Below are positions 34,221 through 42,735 of a stretch of 64,000 bases of DNA, one piece after another (position 1 is the stretch's first letter; each line of letters begins with the position of its first letter). Both the position numbers and the translations under genes were made by a program. A model generated the notes under the pieces. It made no database searches. It was not told the DNA's origin and worked only from the letters and a program-made list of their open reading frames with translations. The DNA comes from an uncultured Muribaculaceae bacterium (GTDB lineage Bacteria > Bacteroidota > Bacteroidia > Bacteroidales > Muribaculaceae), in contig CAKUMB010000010.1 in assembly GCA_934667475.1 (NCBI GenBank), forward strand, positions 17,509 through 81,508, given 5' to 3'.

Positions 34221-34265
34221 AAAAAGGTAGGGGCGCTTCCGTTTTCACCACAGAAGCGCCCCTAC
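34221..34265 (-). terminator. Terminator of the susC-susD operon
   Basis: A 13-bp perfect stem (GTAGGGGCGCTTC at 34227-34239 with its complement at 34253-34265). On the minus strand C-TTTTTTT follows. Confidence 0.85.
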
Positions 34266-34309
34266 GCGTTATCGATTATGCTTTATTACATTCCAAATTG
34301 CCAGGCGAA

Positions 34310-36055
34310 TCACCAGTCAGGATTCTGCGAGCAGCCGCTGGCCTGCACCTCGTCGGTGGGCACGGGGAAGAAGTAGTACTTCTTGTCGAAGGTGCGCACC
34401 TTGGAAGTCACAGCCTTCACATAGCCACCGCTGAGCGTGAGTGCGCCGTCGAGGTGGGGAACCTGACTCAGGTTAGCACCCTCGTTGATTGAAGGATACT
34501 TGTCGGTGTCGAGCTTGTCGAGCTGATGCCAGCGCACGAGGTCCCAATAGCGGTACCAGTTGTCGGTCATAAGCTCGCAGCGGCGGCAGCGACGAATCTC
34601 CCACAGCAGGCTGCTCACGTTCATGTTGTTGGCCGGGTCGGCTGCCGGCGACATAGTGAGGCCGGGCAGGCCTGCGCGTGCCTCAAGCTTGTTGATGGTG
34701 TTGTCGAGGTCGCTCTGGCTAATGGTGCCAAGTTCGGCCTTGGCCTCAGCATAGTTGAGGTAGATTACAGCCAGCCAGTAGATGGGGGCGTCGGTGTAGT
34801 TGGTGCCGGTGTTGCCGCGATAGTAGAAGTCGCATGCGGGAGTGTCATACTTGCCGATGTTGTAGGCAGTAGACGAAGTCATAGCAGCATCGTTGGCACT
34901 GTAGCCGCGCTTCCATGAATGGCCCTTGAAGCAGAGCACAGAGTCGAGCAGCACACCCAGGCGCTTGTCGCGCACGGCGGTCATGTTGTTGATGGTGTAG
35001 ATGGTGTCGTATGCTGTTGAATCAGCCGATCCATCCTTCTTCTTGGTTTGGTACGCTTTAATCACAGGCTTGGGCAGGTCGCTCTTGTTGAGGGTGGTAG
35101 TGGCCAGAGGCTTGCCATCACGGAAGAGGAACGACTCAACGGCATTGCGGGTGATGCCGTATTGCTGCGACGATGAGCTGGTCCAGTCGATAGTTGAGTG
35201 GTGCTGCACATCCTTCTCATAGTTGCGGTAGAATATGATTTCGTTGCAACCGCTCAGGTCAACCGAATTATAGATGGTGCCGTAGTCGGCGGTGAGCGAG
35301 TAGCCCATGCCCATCACAGCCTCGGAGGCCTTAACGCTCTCTTGCAGATATTTGCTGGCACGAGCCTCATCGGGAGCCTTGCCATTGTCGGCCTGCGTGC
35401 GATATTTGCAGTAAGTACCCTCATAGAGGCAGATGTCGCTCTTCATGGCCTGGGCCATGGCGGGAGTGAACGAGTTCTTGTCGTTGCCGGCGGGCAGGTT
35501 GGCAATAGCGAAGTCGAGGTCGTTGAGCACGCTGTCCATCACCACGTCGCGGTCGGTGCGCTGCATCTTGGTCTCTTCGGTATTGTTGGGGTCGAGCACC
35601 ACGGTGTTGCGCCACTGCACGTCGCCATACATGCGCACCAGCTGATAGTATTGCCAAGCGCGGTTGAGGCGGGCAATGGCTATATACTTGGTCTTGTTGG
35701 CCATCGAAGAGCCAGCCAGCATGGTGATTGCATAGTTGGCGCGGCGCACTTCCTCTTGGCCACTGGTCCAGTAGCTTGACGACTGGGGAACAGAGGTGAA
35801 TGTCCAGTCTTCGAAGTCGGCTCTGGCCTGGTCGTCGCTGAGAGTCTTGAAGTAATACCAGCCGCCACCGGTGCCGGTGCCGTAGCCTGAGTAGTCTTCA
35901 AAGAACGTGTTGCAGTAGCTCGACACCAGATTCTCGTTCTGCCAGAATGCCGGGTCGTTGATTGGGGTGTCGCGCGGAGACTTTTCAAGCATGTCGTTGC
36001 AGCTCGACAGCGCAAGCGCGGCCACCGTCAATGATAATAATATTGTCTTTTTCAT
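34310..36055 (-). CDS. SusD/RagB family nutrient-binding outer-membrane lipoprotein
   Basis: 581 residues. Lipobox LSSC (Cys19). SusD N-terminal pattern (LEKSPRDTPINDPAFWQNEN), TPR-like helices, and the C-terminal SusD motif INKLEARAGLPG...LLWEIRRCRRCELMTDNWYRYWDLVRW. Thirty nt downstream of the SusC-like gene. SusD proteins cap the SusC barrel and bind the glycan or peptide to be imported. No carbohydrate-active enzyme, sigma or hybrid regulator gene is adjacent, so the substrate cannot be inferred. Confidence 0.95.
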   Translation of the reverse strand: MKKTILLSLTVAALALSSCNDMLEKSPRDTPINDPAFWQNENLVSSYCNTFFEDYSGYGTGTGGGWYYFKTLSDDQARADFEDWTFTSVPQSSSYWTSGQEEVRRANYAITMLAGSSMANKTKYIAIARLNRAWQYYQLVRMYGDVQWRNTVVLDPNNTEETKMQRTDRDVVMDSVLNDLDFAIANLPAGNDKNSFTPAMAQAMKSDICLYEGTYCKYRTQADNGKAPDEARASKYLQESVKASEAVMGMGYSLTADYGTIYNSVDLSGCNEIIFYRNYEKDVQHHSTIDWTSSSSQQYGITRNAVESFLFRDGKPLATTTLNKSDLPKPVIKAYQTKKKDGSADSTAYDTIYTINNMTAVRDKRLGVLLDSVLCFKGHSWKRGYSANDAAMTSSTAYNIGKYDTPACDFYYRGNTGTNYTDAPIYWLAVIYLNYAEAKAELGTISQSDLDNTINKLEARAGLPGLTMSPAADPANNMNVSSLLWEIRRCRRCELMTDNWYRYWDLVRWHQLDKLDTDKYPSINEGANLSQVPHLDGALTLSGGYVKAVTSKVRTFDKKYYFFPVPTDEVQASGCSQNPDW

Positions 36056-36085
36056 TTCTATAATTCTTTAGTGGTTCAGAAACAG

Positions 36086-39000
36086 TTAGAAAGTAACTTG
36101 GAGGCCAAACGACCAGCTGCGTGTAATCGGGTAGGTGCGGCCCCAAGTGCCGTACATGAGAGCGCCCTGGCCCTCGTTCATTTCAGGATCAATGGGGAGG
36201 TCGCCACTGCCCTTGTGCAGCAGGCACAGATTGTTGACGCTTGCATAGAGGCGAAGTTTCTGGATGTAGGCCTTCTTGGTGAGAGCGGTGGGCAGAGTGT
36301 AGCCCAGAGTCACGTTCTTCAGACGCAGGTAAGACATGTCGACCAGATACTTGCTCTGTGGATAGTAGTTGTAGCGGCCACCCTCACCGGCAAGGCCGGC
36401 CACATTGCCTGCGGGGTCGCTGCCCGGATACAGAACCGGGAAGTCGGCACCTTGGCTGATGTTGCTCTTGGTCACAGTGAAGTTGCCAGTGGTCTGGTCG
36501 ATGCTGTATTCAAACTCGTTGAAGTTTGTCTGGTTGGCATAGATTGCCAAGTCGCTCTCACGCATTTCGGGGAACACCATCGACGACAGTGTCCACATGT
36601 CGCGCTTGCCCACGCCCTGGAAGAAGAGGTCGAGGTCGAAGCCCTTGTAAGCGCCACCCAGGTGGAAGCTGTATTCATAGCGCGGTGTGGTGTTACCAAT
36701 CACCTTAAGGTCGCCATGGTCTTCAAGAGTACCATTGCCGCCATTGATTTTACCGTCGCCATCGAGGTCTTTATACTTTATGTCGCCGGGGCCGTAGATG
36801 AATGCGCCAGTCTGAATGGCTGTCTGGTCGGCAACGCCGTTCTTGTATTTCCAGCCAGTGAGCACATAGCCAGTGCCCTTCTTCTCGATAATCGGGCCGT
36901 CGAAGTCTGCTTCGGTGAAGTAGCGGTCGGTCTCAAAGCCCCAGATATCGCCCCAGTTCATGCCTTCGTAGGCATAAGAGGGATCGTTGGGATGGCCAAT
37001 GAGGTTGCTGCTTGTGGTCCACTTGGTGACCTTAGCCTTGGCGTCGCCAATGCTGAAGGTGAGGTATGCGCTCAGGTCGCTGGTGAACTGGCGGCGCAGG
37101 TTCAGGTTAAGTTCCCAACCGCGTGCGCGGAGCGAACCGGCATTGGTGTAGGGCGAAGTGGCGCCCACGCTCGGAGCGACTGCGGTGCCAGGGGCAAGCA
37201 TGTCGCGGGTGTCGCGCTGATACCAGTCGAAGCCAAGAGTAATCTGGTCGTTGAGGAAACCGAGGTCAAGACCGATGTCGGTGGTGCGGATGCGCTCCCA
37301 CGACAGTGTGGGCGACACCCATGTGGGCATGTCGAGCTCGGTGACCTTGCCGTTAGAGCTGTTGAGCCAGTGCACGTAGCCCTTGCTGATGGTTACAATC
37401 TTAGAGAGGAACATCCAGTCGCCTACGGCCTCGTTGCCGATTTCGCCGTATGACAGGCGCAGCTTACCATTGTCAACAATGCTGCGCAGCTTGTCCCAGT
37501 AAGCCTCCTGGCTGAAGCGGTAGCCCACAGAGAACGATGGGAAGAATGCCCACTTGTCGCCTTCGGGGAAGCGCGACGAACCGTCGTAGCGGCCGTTGAG
37601 TTCAAGCAGGTAGATGCCCTTGTAGTCGTAGTTGATGCGGCCGAAGTAGCCGGCCGATGCACGGTCTTGAGTGCTGGAGTTGATAGCCCACTTCTTCTCG
37701 TCGCCGTATGTGAGGTTGAGCTCAGGCATAGTCTCGGAGTAGAGTTCGGGACGCTGAGCGTAGAAGTAGTCGTAATACATGTCCTCGCCGTTCACACCCA
37801 GCATCACGCCCAGGTTGTGCACGTCGTTGAACGTCTTGTTGTAGTTGAGGTAGGCGTTGGCCGTCCACATGTTGCGTTTGCTGTTGTCGCGCCAAGTGTC
37901 GGTGCTCGACTTGTTCACGATGTAGCCCGGAGACACACCCATCCAGTTCATGCCATACACGCTGTTGTCGGCCGAACTGCTGTTCATGTTCTGAATCTCG
38001 TAGGTGAAGTCGGCGTTAAACGTGAGGTCCTTGGTGATGTTGGCCTTCAAGTAGGCATTGAGGCGCAGCTGGTCGCGAACCACCACCTTGCGCGCAGCCT
38101 GCTTCTGCATGGCCACCACGCGGAAGTCGTTGCCGTCGATGGTGCCCGAGGGGATGAAGAATGAGCCCCAGCGCCACAGATACTGATAGATGTTGCTGTA
38201 AGAGTCGGCGCGCGAGAAGTGGCGGCGGGTGAAGTTGATGCGGGTGCCCACAGTCAGCCAGTCGGTGATGTCGGTCTGCATGTTGGCATTGGCGCTATAC
38301 TTTTTGCGCTTGCCGGGGTTGAACTTCATGATGTCTTCCTTCGAGTCGTAGTTAAACGAGGTGAAGAAAGTGGTGCGGCCGCTTGAGCCCTGCACCGAGA
38401 GGTTGTGGCTCTGCGACGGTGCGGCATTCTGATACCAGATGTCTTGGATGTCGAAGTCGGCATAATACATGGGTTTGCCGTTGAGGAAGCGGTAGTCGCC
38501 CACGTTGTTTTCATCCACGTAGGGTCGCATTTCGCCATATTTCAGTTTCTTGCCGCCGTTCTGCTCTTTCCACTTCTGTGCATAGGGCAGCAGTTCGTCG
38601 AACTGCATACCGAAGAGCTCCACAGCGTCGCCGCCGGCGCGCTTCTTGGCGGTGAGGGCAGCCTGCAGTTGGGTAGGCACATCGGGGAAGTCGGGCAGGT
38701 AGGTCGAGTTGTCCCAAGCAAAGTTGTTGCTGTAGTTCACCGACACGCGCTCGCCCTTCTTACCGCTCTTGGTGGTGATGAGAATCACACCGAATGCGGC
38801 GCGTGTACCATAGATTGACGCTGAGGCGGCATCCTTGAGCACGCTGATGCTGGCAATGTCGCTGCTGTTGACCATCGAGAGGTCGTCGACCGGAACGCCG
38901 TCGACCACGATGAGCGGGTTGCTCTTCTGGCCGTTGCTGAGGGTACCCAAGCCGCGGATAGAGATTGACGGCTCGGAGTTGATGTCACCGCTTGAATTAA

Positions 39001-39484
39001 GAATTGTGAGGCCGGGCACTGCACCTTGCAGTGCTTTGGTCACGTCCTGCTCGGGGCGGCCCTGCATGGTCTTGTCAAGGTCGACAGTGGCAACAGCTCC
39101 GGTGAGGTTCACCTTCTTCTGCTGGCCGTAGCCCACCACCACCACTTCGTCGAGCAGTGCGTTGTCTTCCTGAAGGGCTATCTTCATGCCGTTGGCTGCT
39201 TTCAGCGTCTGGCTCTTGTAGCCCACATAGCTCACTTGCAGGCGGGCGCCTGCGCCCACCTTGAGCGAAAACTTGCCATCGATGTCGGTGGCTGTACCGC
39301 GGGTGGTACCTATCTCTTGGATGCTGGCACCGATGACGGGCTGACCCTTTTCATCGACAACAGTACCCTTAATGATGCCCGCCGTGGCGGTCATCTGCTG
39401 TGGTGCGGGGGCTGCGTATGCATATATGCCACTCGTGCCACATGCCAGAAAGAGTGCTCCTAAAAAAGCTAACTGTTTCTTCAT
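36086..39484 (-). CDS. SusC/RagA family TonB-linked outer-membrane transporter
   Basis: 1132 residues. Signal peptide (about 1-25), CarboxypepD_reg-like domain (about 35-115: IIKGTVVDEKGQPVIGASIQ... VSYVGYKSQ), the SusC TonB-box-like LDEVVVVGYGQQKK at about 122-135, plug with IRGLGTLSNGQKSNPLIVVD and KDAASASIYGTRAAFGVILI, then a long barrel ending RSWSFGLQVTF. No STN domain, so anti-sigma signalling is not expected. Codon choice and AT content differ visibly from the GC-rich neighbours, in keeping with high expression or a separate history. Confidence 0.95.
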   Translation of the reverse strand: MKKQLAFLGALFLACGTSGIYAYAAPAPQQMTATAGIIKGTVVDEKGQPVIGASIQEIGTTRGTATDIDGKFSLKVGAGARLQVSYVGYKSQTLKAANGMKIALQEDNALLDEVVVVGYGQQKKVNLTGAVATVDLDKTMQGRPEQDVTKALQGAVPGLTILNSSGDINSEPSISIRGLGTLSNGQKSNPLIVVDGVPVDDLSMVNSSDIASISVLKDAASASIYGTRAAFGVILITTKSGKKGERVSVNYSNNFAWDNSTYLPDFPDVPTQLQAALTAKKRAGGDAVELFGMQFDELLPYAQKWKEQNGGKKLKYGEMRPYVDENNVGDYRFLNGKPMYYADFDIQDIWYQNAAPSQSHNLSVQGSSGRTTFFTSFNYDSKEDIMKFNPGKRKKYSANANMQTDITDWLTVGTRINFTRRHFSRADSYSNIYQYLWRWGSFFIPSGTIDGNDFRVVAMQKQAARKVVVRDQLRLNAYLKANITKDLTFNADFTYEIQNMNSSSADNSVYGMNWMGVSPGYIVNKSSTDTWRDNSKRNMWTANAYLNYNKTFNDVHNLGVMLGVNGEDMYYDYFYAQRPELYSETMPELNLTYGDEKKWAINSSTQDRASAGYFGRINYDYKGIYLLELNGRYDGSSRFPEGDKWAFFPSFSVGYRFSQEAYWDKLRSIVDNGKLRLSYGEIGNEAVGDWMFLSKIVTISKGYVHWLNSSNGKVTELDMPTWVSPTLSWERIRTTDIGLDLGFLNDQITLGFDWYQRDTRDMLAPGTAVAPSVGATSPYTNAGSLRARGWELNLNLRRQFTSDLSAYLTFSIGDAKAKVTKWTTSSNLIGHPNDPSYAYEGMNWGDIWGFETDRYFTEADFDGPIIEKKGTGYVLTGWKYKNGVADQTAIQTGAFIYGPGDIKYKDLDGDGKINGGNGTLEDHGDLKVIGNTTPRYEYSFHLGGAYKGFDLDLFFQGVGKRDMWTLSSMVFPEMRESDLAIYANQTNFNEFEYSIDQTTGNFTVTKSNISQGADFPVLYPGSDPAGNVAGLAGEGGRYNYYPQSKYLVDMSYLRLKNVTLGYTLPTALTKKAYIQKLRLYASVNNLCLLHKGSGDLPIDPEMNEGQGALMYGTWGRTYPITRSWSFGLQVTF

Positions 39485-39668
39485 AAGCGTGCTTGTAGTT
39501 GTTTGATGTTAAACATTAGTTGATTAATTCGTTGCTCAGTTTCATGCTTGTTGGTTGCCTAAAAGAGGGGGCGGACGGCTTGCACCGCCAGATTTTTCGC
39601 GGCCCCAGACACAGGCCCACTAGCTAATCGAAATAACACACAAAATAAGCGATTTTGATTTAATTTTC

Positions 39669-39676
39669 CAAATTTA
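39669..39676 (-). promoter_or_regulatory. Putative -7 box of the susC-susD operon
   Basis: TAAATTTG on the minus strand, perfect TAnnTTTG, in an AT-rich stretch; no TTG at the expected distance. It would leave a leader of about 180 nt before the susC ATG, typical of SusC genes. Confidence 0.45.
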
Positions 39677-39731
39677 GAATAAATTTCTCGGCTTTTTTCG
39701 GTTTTCAGCATAACACGCACGCAGGCAAAGT

Positions 39732-39763
39732 GTTAAAAATATGTTTTACGGCATATTTTTAAC
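39732..39763. promoter_or_regulatory. 12-bp perfect inverted repeat upstream of susC
   Basis: GTTAAAAATATG (39732-39743) and its complement (39752-39763) with an 8-nt spacer, 56 nt upstream of the susC -7 box. It could be an operator for the SusC/D operon. Confidence 0.5.
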
Positions 39764-39785
39764 TTTTGCCACACTCTCGCGCTGC

Positions 39786-39845
39786 AGAAAAATGGCCGTC
39801 AGCCGCCCCACGACGACTCATGTCGGTGAGGCGGCTGACGGCCAT
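39786..39845 (-). terminator. ispF terminator
   Basis: A 16-bp perfect stem (39792-39807 with 39830-39845), 22-nt loop; on the minus strand TTTTT follows the stem. Confidence 0.85.
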
Positions 39846-39874
39846 ATACAGTGTTTGGTTAAACCTTTTGAGTG

Positions 39875-40348
39875 CTATTTGCTATTAATGAGGGCCACGG
39901 CATAGGCGGCTATGCCCTCGCCGCGGCCGGTGTAGCCAAGCCGCTCGGTGGTGGTGGCTTTTATCGACACCTGCCCCTCGGCACAGCCCATGCACTTGGC
40001 CAGCTCGCGCTGCATGGCGGGGATGTGGGGGTTGATTTTGGGCTGCTCGGCGCAAATGGTGATGTCGCAGTTGCCCAGAGTGTAGCCCTCGGCGTCGATG
40101 AGGCGCATGACTTCGGCCAGCAGGCGGCGGCTGTCGATGCCCTTGTAGCGCGGGTCGGTGTCGGGAAAGTGGTAGCCTATGTCGCGCAGGCAGGCGGCGC
40201 CCAGCAGGGCATCGCACAGGGCGTGTATGGCCACGTCGGCATCGCTGTGCCCCAGCAGGCCGAGGCTGTGCTGAATATGCACCCCGCCCAGCCACAGTTC
40301 GCGGCCGGGCACCAGGCGGTGCACATCAAATCCCATTCCTATTCTCAT
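39875..40348 (-). CDS. ispF: 2-C-methyl-D-erythritol 2,4-cyclodiphosphate synthase
   Basis: 157 residues, usual family length. Metal ligands of the DxH motif in GFDVHRL (D8, H10), the HSDADVAIHALCDALLGA motif (about 34-51), and the C-terminal TTTERLGYTGRGEGI substrate loop. Fifth step of non-mevalonate isoprenoid synthesis: CDP-ME phosphate to the cyclic diphosphate. It follows porV by 151 nt on the same strand, the same porV-ispF order as in P. gingivalis as far as I recall. Confidence 0.96.
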   Translation of the reverse strand: MRIGMGFDVHRLVPGRELWLGGVHIQHSLGLLGHSDADVAIHALCDALLGAACLRDIGYHFPDTDPRYKGIDSRRLLAEVMRLIDAEGYTLGNCDITICAEQPKINPHIPAMQRELAKCMGCAEGQVSIKATTTERLGYTGRGEGIAAYAVALINSK

Positions 40349-40351
40349 AAA

Positions 40352-40425
40352 GTTGGAAGTTTATAGTTTAGAGTTGAAAGTTGAGGGCTGAGGGTTCAGA
40401 GTTGAGGGCTGAAAGTTGTGTGGCT
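40352..40425. repeat. Degenerate AGTTGA-rich short tandem repeats
   Basis: Runs of GAGTTGA, AAGTTGA, GGGCTGA, GGGTTCA and GAGTTGA units spaced 7-8 nt apart between porV and ispF. This low-complexity intergenic pattern is common in Bacteroidota; no coding capacity. Confidence 0.55.
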
Positions 40426-40499
40426 TGGAGATTTGGGGTGGCAATGGCCAAGGCCTTAAACTATCAACTTTATCAGCAGGCGACTTTAAACCTTAACAG

Positions 40500-41693
40500 C
40501 TACTTGCCGCCAAACAGGCCCTTGAGGCCGTCCATGTCGAACGACAGGGTGAAGCGGAGAGTCTGGTCGAGGGGGCTGTTTTGCGCGGTGGCTATCATGT
40601 AGGCGGCGTCGAGGCGCAGCACATTGAGCGCGAAGCCGGCGCCAAGGCCAAAGTACTGGCGGTTGCCCTTATACTTGTTTTCGTGATAGTAGCCCGCACG
40701 CAGGAAGAACTGCTGATTGTAGGCATACTCGGCGCCTATCGAATAGGTGATTTCGCGCAACTCCTCCTTGAATCCGCCGGGAGCGTCGTTGAACGACTTG
40801 AAGATGCCCGATATCGACGACTCGTCTTTCCACTTTTGCAGAGCGTCCTCATATTCCTGCTGGTTCTCGTAGTCGGCCAGACGTGGCTTCACGGGCACGA
40901 GCAGTTTGTTGGCATCGATGGCAAACGTGAGGTTGTGGTAGTCGGCCAAAGGGAACGTGAAGGCGGTGCCTATGCGCAGGTTGGTGGGCAGGAAGGCGGG
41001 GTCGTTGCCGCCGTTGTAGCTCACCTTAGAACCAATGTTGCTTATGTTCCAACCCCACGACCACTGGCACTCGTTGCGGCCTATCACAGGATAGGTGGTG
41101 AAGTAGCCCGAGATGTCGGCGGCAAATGCCGAGGCGCCGCTGCTCTCGTCCTGAAGCGACATTTCGCTATAGCCAAGGTCGCTGTAGATGTAGCGCAGAG
41201 CCACACCCATCGAGAACTTCTCGCTGAGTTTGCGCGAGTAGCCCACGTCGACCGACATTTCAAATGGGTTGACGCTCGACAGCTTGTTGCCCTGGTCGTC
41301 GGTGTTGCTAATCTCGCCCAGCGAGAAGTAGCGCAGCGAGGCGCTCACGGCCTGATTGTCGCCGCTGCCAATTTTCCAGTAGCCCGACAGGTTGGCCAGG
41401 AATATGTCGTTCACAATCTTGCGCAGCCATGGGGTGTAGGACAGCGACACGCCGGCACCGCTGTAGGCGAAAGCGTATTTCGACGGATTCCAATACTGCG
41501 AGTTCACATCGGGGTCGGTGGCCACACCCAGGTCGCCCATCGAGGCTCCGCGGGCATCGGGGGTGATGCCCATCGACGTCACGCCGGTGGTGATGGGGTT
41601 GAACTCATTGTTCTTTATGTCGTCGTCGGCGCTGGCGCTGAACGGTACAGCCAGCATGGCGGCTGCGAGTAGTGAATATGCTAAAATCTTCAT
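40500..41693 (-). CDS. porV: T9SS outer-membrane shuttle protein PorV
   Basis: 397 residues. Signal peptide to about residue 22 (FSASADD). PorV/LptO hallmarks: NPITTGVTSMGITPDARGAS followed by MGDLGVATDPDVNSQYWNP near the N-terminus, GYSRKLSEKFSMGVALRYIY in the barrel, and terminal DMDGLKGLFGGK. FadL/OmpP1-like beta-barrel of 14 strands. PorV collects cargo from the SprA (Sov) translocon by its C-terminal domain and hands it to PorU. In P. gingivalis porU, porV and ispF are adjacent; here porV and ispF are together but the PorU-like genes are 8-17 kb away. Confidence 0.93.
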   Translation of the reverse strand: MKILAYSLLAAAMLAVPFSASADDDIKNNEFNPITTGVTSMGITPDARGASMGDLGVATDPDVNSQYWNPSKYAFAYSGAGVSLSYTPWLRKIVNDIFLANLSGYWKIGSGDNQAVSASLRYFSLGEISNTDDQGNKLSSVNPFEMSVDVGYSRKLSEKFSMGVALRYIYSDLGYSEMSLQDESSGASAFAADISGYFTTYPVIGRNECQWSWGWNISNIGSKVSYNGGNDPAFLPTNLRIGTAFTFPLADYHNLTFAIDANKLLVPVKPRLADYENQQEYEDALQKWKDESSISGIFKSFNDAPGGFKEELREITYSIGAEYAYNQQFFLRAGYYHENKYKGNRQYFGLGAGFALNVLRLDAAYMIATAQNSPLDQTLRFTLSFDMDGLKGLFGGK

Positions 41694-41814
41694 GCAGTAA
41701 AATCAAATATTACATTGCTATACAACAATAAGAACTGAAAATATTGCCTTTTATTGTGCCTGAGGCCAAGTTTGTGTCAAATTAATTGCAGCGGGCGGCA
41801 TTGTGGAAAAGCCA

Positions 41815-41849
41815 ACGCGGCCGCCCCCCTCGGCAGGTGGCGGCCGCGT
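41815..41849 (-). terminator. Probable terminator of the BI-1 family gene
   Basis: An 11-bp perfect stem (41815-41825 with 41839-41849). On the minus strand TTGGC-TTTT follows. Confidence 0.6.
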
Positions 41850-41875
41850 GTGCCTATAGTTGCCTTAAATGCGCA

Positions 41876-42622
41876 TCAGCTGCGGTTTGAGCCGAATATG
41901 CGCAGCAGGTAGATGAACAGATTGATGAAGTCGAGGTAGAGGCTGAGCGCGCCCATCGTGGCGAGTTTGCCCACCTGGCTGGGGTCGCTCTCCATGGCCC
42001 ACTGCTTAATCTTCTGGGTGTCCCAAGCGGTGAGGCCGATGAAGATGGCCACGCCGGCCAGGCTGATGCACCAGTCGAGGGCAGAGCTGCCCATGAACAC
42101 GTTGACTATCGAGGCCACGATGAGGCCGATAAGCGCCATAAACAGGAACGTGCCCATCTTGGTGAGGTCTTGACGGGTGACGAAGCCGAAGATGCTCATT
42201 GCGGCAAACACACCTGCGGTGATGCCGAAAGTGAGGACTATTGATTCGGGTGCAAACACCACGAATATGGCCGACAGCACCACGCCATTAAGCACCGAAT
42301 AGAGGTAGAACAATATTGTGGCCGTGGTGGTGCTGAGGCGGTTGATGGCGCCCGAGAGCACAAACACCACTGCCAGTTCGGCTATGATGAGGCCGAAGTA
42401 GATGACCTTGCTTGAGAATATAGCCGCAAACAGGGCTTCGTTGCCAACCAGCATTAATGCCGACAAGGCAGTCACAAGCAGGCCGAGGAACATTTTCAAA
42501 TACACGCGGCGCATTACGCGCGACACGTAGGAGCTCATGGTAAGCTCGTCTTCAAACACGGCCGCACTGCTGTTGAAACCCTGCATGCGGTCCGAGTTAA
42601 AATCGTTGTTGTTCATAATCAT
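41876..42622 (-). CDS. Bax inhibitor-1/YccA family membrane protein
   Basis: 248 residues with seven predicted transmembrane segments from about residue 40. Family features: SSYVSRVMRRVYLKMFLGLL at the first helix, FGFVTRQDLTKMGTFLFMALIG, and AWDTQKIKQWA...LSLYLDFINLFIYLLRIFG at the end. The start could be the ATG at 42622 or 42616. The bacterial members are proposed pH-sensitive calcium leak channels or protease modulators; the exact role here is unknown. Monocistronic. Confidence 0.92.
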   Translation of the reverse strand: MIMNNNDFNSDRMQGFNSSAAVFEDELTMSSYVSRVMRRVYLKMFLGLLVTALSALMLVGNEALFAAIFSSKVIYFGLIIAELAVVFVLSGAINRLSTTTATILFYLYSVLNGVVLSAIFVVFAPESIVLTFGITAGVFAAMSIFGFVTRQDLTKMGTFLFMALIGLIVASIVNVFMGSSALDWCISLAGVAIFIGLTAWDTQKIKQWAMESDPSQVGKLATMGALSLYLDFINLFIYLLRIFGSNRS

Positions 42623-42735
42623 TATCTTGTTTAGTCAGTTAATACTATCACATCAGGCAATTGCAACAACCGTGCCACGCGGGCGCGGCGGGCTGTTCCA
42701 AATGTCGGCATGTGTGGCACCACTGCCCCACCCCA

